Below, in pieces: positions 1 to 12,960 of a stretch of DNA of 64,000 nt. The notes beneath the pieces are model-generated. The model made no database searches. It saw only the letters and a list, made by a program, of their open reading frames with translations, and had not been told where the DNA came from. The position numbers and the translations under genes were made by a program. Origin of the DNA: Lethocerus indicus (lineage: Eukaryota; Arthropoda; Insecta; Hemiptera; Belostomatidae). The stretch's first letter is position 1. Every line of letters begins with the position of its first letter. Where the stretch lies: NCBI GenBank assembly GCA_019843655.1, contig JACDQD010000001.1, forward strand, positions 40,575,392-40,639,391, read 5' to 3'.

Positions 1-1902
1 ATTACTATTGGTTAATGTGAGGTGGGGCAATACCGGTGGTTATTGTTTTCTTAAATTAAATATATATTCCTCATCCGTGTTCTTCACCCGCGATTTATAT
101 TTACATTCAGTTTAAGTACAAGTACTTTTCGTCCGCGTGTTTTGGCACGTACTTAATTTGTCGTGTATTATTTCTTTTTGGTACGCTGGCGGTTATAATT
201 CGAGGAGCTCGTGAAAAATTCCGAAAAATTTTATAATAAACATCACGTTTCGTAAGTTCTGGGTTTCCCCGTCCGGGCAGGGTCCGATGAATTTGGTAAC
301 CGTCGCTCCTTATAGAACAATTAAATGAGACGGAAAATTTGGTGTAATCGTAGCGTGCCACGGTTTGGACGCTAAGTAATTAAACATAGAGCGATAATTA
401 CGGCGGTGGTCCGGCGAGTGTAACGAGTGACTTTTAATTTATAAACATAGAAAACCAACATTGGATTTAATCGCATCCGCTAATTGTAACCTCTAATTAA
501 CGTGTAGCCGGTGGGAGGGAAGTAGATTTATGACGGGGGGGCGGGGGGGTACGTCTCAGGTCAAAAAGTTGTTTTATGCTCTAATCGATAATTGTTTCCG
601 TTCTTTGAGCAGACGGGTTTCCTACGATCATCCTCCAGACGGGATCTGTCCCAGTCTAAATTCTAACAGTTTCTGAACTCCCGTTTCAATCGGAAAATTC
701 CTGTGCAATGACCGCATTTATTAGCGACTTGAAACAATTTAAATAAGAAATACTAGCTCGAGTAGCGGCTTGATATATTGACAAATAAACATCTCTTCTG
801 GAATTCGGAAAAACTAAAAATAGTAATATCGGCGAATGGCCCATAAGATAACTGAATTCTTTTTCCTCGGTTCAGTGATTTTTACAGCTTCTGAAAAGTC
901 GGGAAAATATTTCCGTCTGTTAATCTCTCCGTTCGCCTTAATTACAAGGTAGAGTCGTGGAACTGATCGCTGTTATGCGGAAAGCCCCCGATCCGCATGT
1001 GTTCGACACACGGCCGCGCCCCGTTAATTACTGTTATTTGGGGCCGAACCGATGGCCAGTATATTATAAAACGAAACCGGTGTAAATGAAACTGACAATT
1101 AGCCGGTACATGTATAATCAAGTAACACTCTGAACCGGACGACGGGTGCCGAATGTTACCGGTGCTGTGTACAAACCTGTCTGCCGAGTAAAAGATTCAG
1201 TTCGAAATTCTAGAAAAATAAATACACGTTTAAATGTGCCGGTACTTTTTCTGCCGCGCATAATGAACATTTTCCAGTGGCCCAGGAGGTCCCTGCGGTG
1301 AATGTGAAGCTGTATATAACTCTTATCCGGGGGTGGGTAGGGGGGAAAATAAAATAATAACGCGTATAAATACTTTATCATTATACGGAACCTTTATATT
1401 AGTATTTAACCTGTTAGTCTTATTATCTCAAAACACAAATCCATGTGCTTAAACAATTTATTTACTCAGATCTCGAATCAGCTCTAGAAATTGTAGGTGT
1501 TTACTTTCTTTTTTTTAATAGCGTATTTCGTCGTTTAGGCCATAATATTTTAGAAAAGTAATGAAAGATACGTCTCATAATTATTAACGGCCCTTTTGTG
1601 TGCGGCGGCAAATTACTGAATATCGCTCGAACGGCTTAAAGCAAATAGCGGGGGGGGGGGCGAAAAAGAAACTCGGAAAACCGTAATGGGGAATCGGAAG
1701 GGTCGGTGCTCGACGTCTGTTCGGTCTGCGGGGAGGGGCCTTAAAATTCGGGTCGAAAATTGCGTTAGAACTAATTAGAGTTGTGCCGGGGCTGGGATTT
1801 TCCGCTTGGTATCTTAGCATTTGAAGTGTAATTAGTAGGTTAGGCGAACCGAAATGAGCGGGGGGTGTGTGTGGATGACACAATGCCATTGTGGCGGCGG
1901 TC

Positions 1903-2143
1903 GGGGGCGGGGGGGGGCGCGCTTTTTCACTGTTGGGTTCGCCCCCGGTGTCAGCCCAAGATGACGGGCCCTAGACTTGGTTAACCCGCATCCTCTGGTC
2001 CCCATTAGGGGCGGTCGCCCGCCCCCGCCCCCCCCCTAGCCCCGCTCACTTTTGTACCTCCTGTCTCTAATTCTCCCCGGACCGTTTCTTTCGCTTTTGC
2101 TTTACTTTTAATTTTCGGTAAGAACTGCCCCCGCCCCCCCCCC
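1903..2143. repeat. Cluster of interrupted G and C homopolymer runs
   Basis: One G-rich run (five G, one C, nine G; 1903-1917) is followed by two C-rich runs of like design: five C, one G, nine or more C, at about 2022-2036 and 2128-2143. The G run could pair with either C run, and each tract could form a quadruplex or i-motif on the relevant strand. No gene overlaps. Confidence 0.7.
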
Positions 2144-3526
2144 AACACCCGAACCGCGCTGAATTTAATTACCTCCGGAAAATATTAGGTTGTCGCAACA
2201 ATAATACAGGATTTTCCTTGCACAACTTGTACACACGGGCTAGGCAATAAACGATATCGTTTGAACGATTGCGACTGTAAAAATATATTTGTTGACCCGC
2301 TATTAACCCCTCGAGTTAAAAGAAAAAAAGCATTATGGGACAAATATTATTTCATTTATAATACATCGATATTAGAGTTCTTTAGAGTGGTAAACCGTCG
2401 TCCGACAAAGACAAAGGGCTTCTCGATCGCTTCCCTTTAGTCGTCTATAGTTGAGCACAAGACGTCGGTGCAATTTTATTTATGATTATAGAGCATTCAT
2501 TACCACCGGGAATTTCATTTTTACCCCCCACTCCGGGTAATTTACCCCGCGCCACTTCACTAAATCACGTAACACAAAAATGTAATTAGTACACTGGAGT
2601 TGGTGGGCTCCGCGCGTTTAATCATTCTTTGTTCCTCCCTGGACGACTGCATCTGAAGTTCAGTTATTGCAGCGAGACGCTCAAATGAAAGTTTGAGGGG
2701 ATAAAGAGGCAAATTCGACAGAACTGTCTGATTAAGGTAATGCCGCTTAGACTCATTACTTTAATGTAAATATTATCTTAATTGCAGTAAATATGGCATT
2801 TGTTCCATGCCCTCTATCTCTCTCTCTCTGAAACCTGAATATTTTGTTTATATTTTTGTTATACGTATACATACAAATAAGGACAACGGAGGAACGAAGT
2901 AGAACTCTAAATTACGAATGGACTTTATTTAGCCTGATATTTTTATTTAAACAGTCTAAACAGTTTTATGAGTTGGTTCAGACCACGCTATAACGATACT
3001 AAATAAAACAGTAATTACGAGCGATATTAACAACATATGATACGCGTCGGCTGGTTTATTTATATTTCAGAGTGCGCAAATCTGATCGCACGCTATTCCT
3101 AAACAGGTACGATTTGTATCTATTATAATCGCAGCTGAACTACTAACCTATTTTTGGCAATATTAATAAAGCTATTATTTCTGCTAGTCACGAAAGGCAG
3201 TGTTAATGTTACCATGTATTCGAAATTTCGGTTTAAACTACGAATTAAACCTCTGAAACAAGGCCTCCTTAATACATGGATTAATGGTTAAGTGAAAGAA
3301 GCATTTTTATGAAGTTTTGGATTACTGGATACAATGGTTTCTGCAAAGCCTGATACAACCAAATACGAGAAGTACAAAGCAGAAAAATAGGGAGATTAGA
3401 CAAGACAAATTATTTTGACCAAATTCCTTCAATATTTGTTTGTTAATTATATTTGTAATTATTGTTACTTTTTAATAGTTTTTCAAAACTACTTGGTACT
3501 CTTCCGATATTTACCCACGTATCGAC

Positions 3527-3590
3527 TGAAAACCTCTTGGTAGAGCTCGTATTGGAATGTAAATCTCTCGGTAGAGCAGAATATTGGAAG
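3527..3590. repeat. Two-copy tandem duplication of about 32 bp
   Basis: Two adjacent diverged units share the words CTCTTGGTAGAGC / CTCTCGGTAGAGC followed by a TATTGGAA word, in the same order and spacing. No coding role is apparent. Confidence 0.5.
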
Positions 3591-4400
3591 AGGACTTAAA
3601 AATTTTAACAACTATGGTATGGAAAAAACCGTAGTTGGAATGGATATTGCTGAACGCGATTCGTCTCAATCGTCTTAGGACCTCTTCCAGAATACAGCAG
3701 AGGGACTTAATATCGATTAATGAAAAAATGACACGAATTAATGTCGGCTTTCCATATCGCCAGTAGCACGGGTGCGGCCTCCATCACCGCTGTTACATTT
3801 GTAGACAGATCAACGCATACCTCGAGGTATTTATTTTAGTCGATTAGCATAAATGCTAATAGTGAAGCTGATTTATGAGTTATGATGAAAATTATCGCGC
3901 TGGCTTTTGTGACTATCGGAGGGGCAAATTATCGCCTCGGCAGATAAGGCGAACAAGAGTTTAAAGTTTCTCAGGCTAATTCATTCCAAAAGCAATTATC
4001 GGCGAAAGAACGGCCCCGTGTTAACAGTTAATGTACCTGCTGGCGGCGTTTTAAAATTCCTGCAGTGGGATCTTCCAAATCCAATTTTCCAAATTCATGC
4101 GGCCGGCCATTTTCGAGTTTCCGCCTAATTAATCATGAAAACAACAAAACCGACGGTAGCTTCATTAATAGCGGCCTCTCTCTCGGTCGATTGTTACTTT
4201 CAGTCCACAATCCACGCTCTATCTGCTTAGGACCGATGAGCTGAAAGTCACACGGTCATAAAAGAGCATTGACATTTTCTGTATTATAATGGATATAGTT
4301 TTTAAAACAAATTGAATTGAATTGAAACGACGTTACAAATTTCTATTCCTCGATCAAAACTACTACTTAGGAAAAAATTATTAATTTACAACTGTATTTT

Positions 4401-4619
4401 AAAGCCTAACTGGGAATTGAATTGCGAGAATCAACCGAGCGGTCCAACTCCTACAAATTTCGATCATTGCAATCTATAATCGTTCGTAAATTCGTTAACG
4501 GCCCACGATATGTTTCTAACCGCACGAGCCGTTTCGATTTGAATTTCCCGTACGTTCATGAATTAGCGGCTTTCCGGTACAAATTCTTCATTTCAAAACT
4601 ATCCCATCACTCCCATTAG
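4401..4619 (+). pseudogene. LINE reverse transcriptase C-terminal tail (Jockey/CR1-like relic)
   Basis: This is the end of a non-LTR retrotransposon polyprotein, the part downstream of the reverse transcriptase core. In frame, the translation reads L-G-I-E-L, then S-L-Q-S, then N-G-P-R-Y-V-S-N, and stops at TAG 4617-4619. Jockey- and CR1-type LINEs have an equivalent order: a Y-G-I-E-L-W block, a hydrophobic helix with Q-S-K or similar, then N-A-P-W/R-Y-V-x-N about 20 residues later. An in-frame TAA at 4407-4409 falls just before the G-I-E-L block, so the copy is dead. No endonuclease or F-A-D-D catalytic motif was found upstream, which fits heavy 5' truncation or decay. Related to the tail at 47479-47728 but from a different copy or subfamily. 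Family assignment within the LINEs is uncertain. Confidence 0.72.
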
Positions 4620-5840
4620 CTCTCCTTTCGTCACCTTCGTGAAAATCATGAGCGCCGCCTTAATAGGAAATGGCCACGCGATTTCCTCACTGTCCAGTAA
4701 GGTCTAGAGGTGTAAACTCGCGCTGTCAAATAAAAATGAAAATAAATCTTATATTTCTAAAATACGAATTATTCTGACGCATCAACGAAAATCGGCAGGA
4801 TATTGCATGTAACATGAGAACTGATTCTGGAGTCCGAACCCCGGTCAATTCATTACCGCCGTACTAATCTCCACTCATTTTCAAACCTCATTATGCCTAT
4901 AAACGTCTACATGATTTCTGTTACAATATTCAGGATAAGACGCATTTATCGGCCCGCCGAGCGTTCTACGTTTGCATACTTGAATATTAAATCTTTGCGG
5001 TTAAATAGCTTTCGAGCAGCCGCGCGTTAACTGACCGACCCGGGATCTTTCAATTTCCTTCGATTTGAATTACTCGCAAAATTACTAAAGCGCAATTGAT
5101 CGAAACTTTACAAATGGCAGTGTCTCAAAAATACTAATAAGACCAGATATGAAAAGGAAAACATGGTTTAGTGGTTAGTTCGGATCCTGAAAGCGTATCT
5201 CGAGCAAATCCACCAGTTAGAATTGAATTAAATAGACGTAACGGCAAGGGATAACTCGAGCTCTAATTTATTTTCAGGTTCCCCGAAGAAATCCGAATTT
5301 TTATAGTTATTAAAAATTCATTAATTTTAGGAAAGTTATTTTTAATTAAAAGCCGGGTTCATGGCCCGGGCCGGAAGTCGCCGCGATCCGTAAAGCCTAG
5401 AGTCGTTGTATAATTAAACGTGTTCGGCATTTTTACAAAAACAAGAAAAACACTAATATTCATTAACAGTTTCCACACTGGCGGTTATTTATGGGGCGAT
5501 TAGTCGAGAACATAACGCTCCCGAGAAAATAGCCGGAGTTCCGATGCCTTTCAAGAACACCGAATGTTCCAGCCTTCCTCATCGAACTATACACATGGAG
5601 AGAATTTCTCTGTGTGCGGATATTTTAGACAAAAGTTGTACACCGATTGATACTCTCCGTGAAAAAATTAAATTGCGATTCAATAATAAAAACAAAAATA
5701 TATATATTTTTATATATATGTGTGTTGGAAAAATTAGCTGGATTATTTTGTGGTGGATATGGTTTGGATTATGACGCTTTCTCCATCTTATGTCACAAAA
5801 AGTGGTCCGATGGAAGTCTCCTGTCCAAACAGACGTGTTT
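4620..5840. other. No supported gene
   Basis: Mixed-composition DNA with only short chance open frames. A tRNA-like promoter relic lies at 5164-5215. A low-complexity AT run near 5685-5720 gives an Ile/Tyr-rich reading frame that is not convincing as a gene. Confidence 0.55.
5164..5215 (+). repeat. Possible tRNA-like (SINE head) relic
   Basis: The word TTTAGTGGTTAG resembles a tRNA A box, and CTCGAGCAAATCC about 30 bases on is a poor match to the B box GGTTCGAATCC. The spacing suits an RNA polymerase III promoter. No cloverleaf folds from it, so a decayed tRNA-derived SINE or chance are the alternatives. Confidence 0.25.
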
Positions 5841-6110
5841 TAGCGTTTGAAAACCACTTCCTGTCGTTTGTTTAGCGTTCTGACGCGTTTATAAACCAGT
5901 TTTGCGCCCTTTCGCGTTCTTTGACACGTTTGAAAACCGGTTTCGGTTGTTTGTTTCGCGTTCTGACGCGTTTAAAAACCGGTTTCGGGCCCTTTCACGT
6001 GGTTTGACACGTTTGAAAACCGGTTTCGGTTGTTTGTTTTGCGTTTTGAAACGATTAAAAACCGGTTCTGAACCCGTTTACGGATTTCGACGTACGAAAA
6101 CCATTTTACG
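5841..6110. repeat. Minisatellite of 41/42-bp units, alternating two variants
   Basis: About six and a half units start near 5841, 5882, 5923, 5964, 6006, 6048 and 6089, so the period is 41 to 42 bp. Each unit carries a GACRCGTTTRAAAACCGGTTTCG-like core, here described by its words GACACG/GACGCG, GAAAACC/AAAAACC and GGTTTCG. The linker after the core alternates between a GGTTGTTTGTTT type and a GCCCTTTCRCGT type in the central units, giving a higher-order dimer of about 83 bp. Outer units are more diverged. The array is open in more than one frame (for example 5902-6201 on +), but that is a consequence of the repeat. A weakly similar stretch lies at 12797-12960. Confidence 0.85.
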
Positions 6111-7835
6111 CTCTTCCGGAACCGCGATAATGTTTTTTTGTTCAACTTTGAATTACATAATTTTTTCAAACTGCATTTACCGTGCGCCTGTTCATATGTG
6201 AGATGAAGGAGAATTTACGGACGTTTATAGAAAGTATGTGTGCGTCCTACACCCGCTACTGTCTCCACCGAAGAAGAATGCGCTTCAGCATCGGCGCCAG
6301 CGACATTTCCGGGAATTAAATTGTTCCTCACTGTTCATGTATAGCTATAGTTTTTTCTTTTCGTTTGGAACATTAACATAAAAGTGAACGGGACCAACCC
6401 AGCGGATCGGGCCTTTCGTATGTAACAATTAGGGTGCTCGCGTGTCCCAAGGATTCAATTAACGGGAGACGATCGGCCGGCCGGTGGCCGCCCGTCCGTG
6501 ATCGGTTATGACCAGTCGAGGCTTATTGGAGCGCGCGTTAATTGGCCTTCTTCTCCGTCTTTAGCCTTTTTATTATTTCTTTTTTTCTCTCTTCCTCTCT
6601 TACTTTATTGGCCGTTCATTTCCCTCATTAAGCCCCGGGCGATTCCTCGGGATATTCGCTCTACCGTATCGGGACAGTTAATATTTTTTTTCTCCGTATT
6701 CGAGGCACGTCCCACGACACGACGTCGGATCGGCCGGGGTCATAAAACCGGGCGAAGTAAGTTTGCGGAATAATGGTAGAAATTAATTGTTTTCGGACTG
6801 AAAAAAAATAAATAAAAGGCCTATTAAAATTAACGCGTTGTAGAAGAGCGCTTTACGGGTCGTAATATATAGTTTCTAGTCCGTCGGACGTCCGATGTTC
6901 GCGGTTTTACCGAAGGAATAAAGTTGAAAGTTGACAAAGGCCGTAACTATAAAAACGGTAGTGCCGCCGGATTTTCCGGAGTATGTCAAAAATTAAGCCG
7001 CCGCTCAAGTACCGGTGGGAGGGAAGGATTTACTTTACGGTTTACAGGACGGGCGTAATCATATCTGGGCGACCTCGTAAAAAAAGAAAGATTGGATCGT
7101 AAAGAGACGTGGGATGGCGGGCGGGAAAGTATTGGAAACGGCCCCGAGGGGGGAGGCGGGCAACAGGTACGTCGGGGGCGGCATCGGAGACCCCGATAAC
7201 GTTGGCCCCCTTACCGAAATCCCGGGACAATATACTTTTGAGATATTCCCCACGGTATTAATCCTCTAGAGGTCCTAGTTTTAGTCGCCATTGGCGTCGG
7301 CTAGGAGCTCTCAAACTGGAAAATACCAAGCGGGTGCAAAATGATCGCAGTCGCGATTAACTGCCGTAAATTCCCCATTAAGTGCTGATAATATTAGAGC
7401 CAGTTTTACTATCGAGTAGGCGTTATTCGGATTTTTACGCGTGTTTACATCTTCGAACTGATAAGGTCTCATTCGGTAGCAAACTTGCCCCGATTTGTTC
7501 GACGTCCATTGAAACGGTGTGAAACAAAACGAACGTTTATCCTCATATCCATAGAGTTTTTATTTTCGTAAAGGTAAAGCTGCTTGCATGAGGTTGTGCG
7601 CCGTGTACGGCGACGAAGCCTCAGTGTCAGTGTCAAAACCGGTTAGGTGAATTTAGTTCGGGTGATTTTTCGCCCAATTAGCCGCCAACCCAATAGCATA
7701 TAGGCGAGTTCTATTCTCAATAAATATGAGTTGGAAGATACTTACAGAACCGTAAATCTATAAATATCGCGAAAACGTCCGTAATTGTATATCTGGATGG
7801 TGTTTAAATGGGGAAAAATGTTGCCAGCGCGGACT

Positions 7836-7862
7836 GGGGCGGAGGGGGGCGGGGCGGGGCGG
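7836..7862 (+). other. G-quadruplex motif
   Basis: Four or more runs of at least four G are separated by loops of one to four bases. This satisfies the usual quadruplex rule. It lies in a GC-rich, gene-free patch. Confidence 0.6.
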
Positions 7863-10800
7863 TAAATAGTGGGGCCGGTGCCGGTGTTAAATCGGTCCCG
7901 GATCCTATGATCGGGGGCGGGCAACAGGTAAAAGGGCCCTCCCCGTGTTAGAGCCGATAACCGCCCACTGATAAATATTTCCTCGGTGCGTTTTCCTCCG
8001 ATTCCACTCGGTTTCACCACCCCCGGCGCCCAACCCCGTACCCGGTTTATTGGATCCCATTTATAAAGATAAGACCGGGTGAAGCCGGCGACAGCTGCGG
8101 CGACACTTGTTACTCCGGGGGCGGTGCGGTTACCTACCCCCGACCGTAATTCCCCGTATTTCCGATCGGGTATTAGGTACGGGCTCCCTCTCCCGCCTTC
8201 GTAATATACAGCTTCCTCTCTATCGGTCATTCAATAAAGCCGACCTTTCGCGTGCTTCGGAGGGGCTTCGATGCTTTCTTTTATTCCTTCGATAACTCCG
8301 GCCTTCCGTATAATGGAAAATATGATAAGGCAAACTTATCGTAATAAACCGCTTTACTATTTAAAAATGTAGCATTATATATATTAAAAAGATGGTATTT
8401 CCATTATGTGTTACTCAATCTATAATTATATAAAAAAATAATATGGTCGTTAATAAGAAATCAATGTTAGGGAAACAATATTTCTTTTGTTATACCTGTT
8501 TTCGTTGTTTGAGAGGGTTCGTTCCTTTCATATTGTCTTTAGTAAATGCTCAATTCAGCCAGGGCAGACAGAAGATCGGAAAAGCTACAATATTATTTGA
8601 AATATATTCTTTTAATTACCTATTTTTAGGAATATCGAATGTTTATTCCAACCGACAATATTCGAAGCGGTAAAGCGCCGGGGTTAATTTTGAATTGAAA
8701 TTTTGATTTTTGAGTTAAAAATCCTCCGCCTGTGATATTCCAATCTGCCCGTGAGCTATCCGATCGAGCCAACCTGTTCAAGCCCCCTCCTTTACCGTAC
8801 AGCCCCCACCCAAACACAAACTCACGGCAATTTACCGTGTTTACCGAATCGGTCGACCGATAAATTACCACCTTAAATATCCGGGCCTGATGAAATATTA
8901 ATTCCTCGGCCCGATTCCCTAACTTATCGGTCAAATATTACACCCCGGGCCCCATCCGGCTAACGCGTTAATAATTTCCACCAAATTTATAGCATTCTTC
9001 TTATTCGGGAATTGTAACTGTAGCCGGACTAAATTTCTGGGCGAGGACGAAAATCCAAAAGGGCGATAGAGGAAATAAATATAGCTTGTGCGAAAAAATC
9101 AGTATTACACGGGGCCACTAGCGTAGTACATGAATATGGGAAGTTGGCTGATTTATTCCCAAGTGTTGTTATTTCGTTCCGATTCATTATTGGCAAACGT
9201 CCGCAACCGATTTCTCCGCTTTACTCGCCTTAATATTATCCCAAGAACCGTAATTTAAGCCGTCCGTAATTATGCAAATTGCCATTAGGTACTGCCGCGC
9301 AATTACTGTTCAGCAGTGGCGAACGCCCGCGGTTAACTGTTCCTTTTCATTTCTTCCGTCGTCGGGGACATCAATTACATTTCTTAGACGAGTACGGAAA
9401 GGCGTTACAGAATGTTATTTCCCCCGTTCGGGACGCAAGAACAAAAAGGCCTTTGTTCATCTCGCACGTTACCGCGCGCCGTCTTGCAAAGGCCGTAAAC
9501 AAGGTAATTGGCTTCAACACATGCTTCTGGTTAATTCTTCTAATTGACGGATCTGCATAACAGAACGCCGAAACGGGATTTCGGAAAGGACAACCCTCCC
9601 TATTTTACTGCCGATAGTCGGGCAATCAATAACATAAGGTTTGTCACAATTTATTTGAAAAAATTTAATTTTGCACTTACGATATTCATTGGTTTCTTCA
9701 GGTTTGACAAGTGGGAAATTTTGTTGTCTCCGCTCGATTGAATAACCATCGATGCTCGTTCCACGGTATAATTTTCAAGACGAATTCATTCGTTTCGGTG
9801 TCCGCGTGCTGACGCGGTGGCAAATCTCAAGTTCTTCTTTCCGATTTCCAGACGTGCTCCATTATTTTTAAGAGCAATTTATAAGCATACTTATCCCGAT
9901 CAAATCCCTAATAGTTCTCTTCTTGTTTTAATACAATAGATTAATCAATTGAAAGAAGTTACTTATTTTTTTATAATGTAAATTTTCTCGCTCTTTATTT
10001 TTTGGCTCCAAATCTGTTTTTTTGTCATTGTTACTTTTACCGATCAATTGCGAGTTCCGAGGTAATACTAAAGAATATGGCGCAAAGAAGTTCGGTCATT
10101 TGAAATACGAGTGCTAGAAAAGTGCCGTCACGTATTTCTCGAAAATAAAATTTTTCACCCGCCGGTCTACAAACGAACGCCTTGTTACTATTACAGATCA
10201 GTGGAATATTACGCTTTACGCAGTTTAAACTCCTCCAGAAATAACTTAATATTAGTGTCGCCGTCGGGGAAAAGGGGGAAAAAAGGAGATAATCTAGTTA
10301 ATCCGTAAGGACGCACTATAATGCGAGAGGGGGACCCTTAAAATCAAGAGGCCGGAAATGGTTTTCCCTGTCTTCTTACTTAAAACGCTGGATGAGGGTA
10401 TTAGTTCCGGTGCGATCGGAGCCGAGTAAAGCATCTCTCCACGGCTTTATGCGTTATTAACATTTACGATGGGGACCAGATAGGGCCCCCCGATCTGGTT
10501 TATCGCCATTCCCCTCCCACACTTACATTAATAGAAAACGGCCGCAGTAAATTGCCAACATCGCCCCGCCTACCCGTAATCTATTTACGATTGTTCGCCG
10601 GCTCTCGGGCCGCAATTGTTATTTTCAGTCGCTACTTAAATTCTCTCGCCTTTGCGCGAATCGTCAGTTGATACATTTTTGGGAAGCCGGCTCGCCTCGA
10701 GGCGTCCGTTCTACTGACTGTGGGAGGGACCTGGCAGGGGAGTTACTTTATTAACCCTTCAAACATATAACACTACTGGCAATACATATTTTTTTATTGC

Positions 10801-11540
10801 TTGGGAAAATAAATTCACGATATTTACTAACTTTGGTACTGAGATATTACGAGTTATTTTTAATTGAAGCCAGTTAAACATTAAGGGAACATTCGTGACT
10901 TTGTTTAGATCTATTCCGTTACTTATTGTTCTTGTACTCCTAACGTGCGCATTTATATTATAAATGTTTAAGTAAACATTTACTCTTTGGATTATGTATA
11001 TTTTAATTCTTTTAATATTAAAAAAGCGTCACAATGATTCATTCATATTACAAAAAAAATATGGGACACATATATGAGAATATTTTCGGGAGATTGTACT
11101 TTATTTGGATGTTTAAATTGTATTTATACGGTCACATATTTATCCACGCTTATATGGATTATTCACGGTCAGAAACTCATCGTATAAAATGTCTAACAAG
11201 TATCTTCAATTATTACTAAGTTCATTAGAGAACGCCTGGAAAGGATGTAGTTTGAGAAAATTTGTCAGCTAGATTAAAAAAAAATATTATTTATTTTAAT
11301 AAAACTCGGTCATCGTTCGCTATTGAAACGTGTCGACCGAAAGCGACATTAGCTTCCGAAATTCGAAAACCCGAGACTTGTGGGTCTCCCGCAGTCCGCA
11401 AGAGCACAACGAGGGAGCGGGTCAAACGCAATTAACTTCCCATTAACTTAATATCATAACTAAACCGGGGGACTTAATTAAGCCCCTCTTGGCCGGGACC
11501 AAATTTCCCAAACTGCCCGTCGGTTGTTTGTTCGTGGCGT

Positions 11541-11580
11541 GGGGGGATGGGGGGGGGGCTCGGTGTTGAGGGGGCGGGGG
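11541..11580 (+). other. G-quadruplex motif
   Basis: Runs of six, ten, five and five G are separated by AT, an 11-base loop and a single C. The ten-G run could also supply two G-tracts and so avoid the long loop. No gene is nearby. Confidence 0.6.
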
Positions 11581-12796
11581 TCGCCGGCCGGCCGGTAGAG
11601 CCGGTTCGTAAAATTTCGAAATCCCACTGATTTCAGTTGGCAAGCGCAGTTCGTATTTGCGGCCCCGATGTGGAAGCTCTTGCATACCGAAAATTAAATT
11701 GAAGATGGCCCCGATCCAATATCCGATTATGGTAATCGTGGTAATTGACGACCGAATTGAAATTGTGTACACTATAACCCGGCACCTGCTTCGTGTATAC
11801 TTTCATTATACGGAATACCAATAAGTAAAGATTATAGTTTTATTTTTTTTTAATGCCTCCTTTTCTCGATCTTCCGTTTCCTCTCCCCGATTCCGTCTTG
11901 CGCTAGAAGCGAACTAAAACGCTACAAAGTTAGTTATAAATTATAACTAATATTACGTTTGTTTTCTAGATATGTGTGTATGTGGGATTCGGGAAATAGA
12001 ACGGGGTATGTATTGTGGAATCAGAGTGTGAGAGTAAGTTTCATTTTGTTGAACCGTACTAACGGGGGTGACTATCGAGTCACTTGTGAGTGTGAGTTTA
12101 TTTTCTTCTTTCTTTCAAAGCGAAAACGAAACGGAAACCGACAGGCTAATTATTCAATTTCATCGCTAATTCCGAGGTCCGACAAATTATAGAAATATCC
12201 ATAAGGGATAACTCGGTGAATGATATAACTCGGTCTTAGTTTAACAGGGGCGGAGGCATAAAATCTGTTATAAATAGTGTAAATTCGTGACGGTTATTGC
12301 TGTCGGGTGGAGAGGTTGAAATACATAAATAAATGGGAAAAAAAGTGGCGGACAGGGTAGGAAAGGGTATGGGGTAATTTAGGCGTTGGCGGGGGCGGTG
12401 GAGAGCGGGGCCGGCAGCTCAGCTCGAGAGGCCGTCCCCAATTAACCGGGGCGGCTCCTCGACAGAGCCCGCGCCCAGAAGTGGCCCCTTCGCCAGACTT
12501 TTTCGAGACCCCGTCCTCCGACGGGGGCCCCCTTTTGTTTTCCCACTCGACGAGCCCGGGCGAGAATATACACGATTGTCGGCTGGATTACTTTTTCTTA
12601 AAAAGGATTCGGCGGAAAAAAAAGAATACGACGCCTCGGCCCCCGCGCGTCGTTATCCCTGTTCTCAGCCCCCGAGATATACGCCAGTACCCCCCATACC
12701 TCCGGGGCACAGAGCCTGAAAAGGACCGATAAAAATGTTACGGCCCTATAACCCATTTATCCACTAACAAATACCCGTTGATACTCCTTCCTTTAG

Positions 12797-12960
12797 CGTT
12801 TCGAAACCAGGAGTTCAATTATGTCGCCGTCAAAGCAGTTACGCTTTCATTTTGACAGGTTTAAAGCCAATTTCGAGACCTTTTTAAGGGTTTTCAAGCG
12901 CCGGGTTCTAGCGCTTCAATCACATTTTTTACCTTTCCGACCCCGTTCTGAACACGCTTC
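12797..12960. repeat. Possible decayed relative of the 5.8-kb minisatellite
   Basis: Words such as TTTTGACAGGTTTAAAGCC, TTTCGAGACCTTTTTAAG and TTTTCAAGCGCC recall the core of the array at 5841-6110, but no regular period can be followed by eye. Chance similarity in TTTCGA-rich DNA is possible. Confidence 0.25.

Larger units (their letters stand above)
1..4400. other. Unique AT-rich DNA with no supported gene
   Basis: No open frame here resembles a known protein; the longest is 101 codons and runs through G-runs on the opposite strand. The stretch holds G/C homopolymer clusters near 530-550, 1650-1660 and 1903-2143, a short CT run near 2815-2830 and a two-copy 32-bp tandem duplication at 3527-3590. 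Nothing else could be recognised. Confidence 0.6.

Noticed and set aside
5902..6201. 99-codon plus-strand frame with Phe-Lys-Asn-Arg-Phe repeats
   Set aside because: It is the minisatellite read in one frame; unit lengths of 41 and 42 bp would not keep a frame under selection.
7742..8230. Longest open frame, 162 codons, minus strand
   Set aside because: Arg/Gly/Pro-rich, crosses G-runs, no domain or family motif recognised, and overlaps frames on the other strand. This length can arise by chance in 64 kb of fairly GC-rich DNA.
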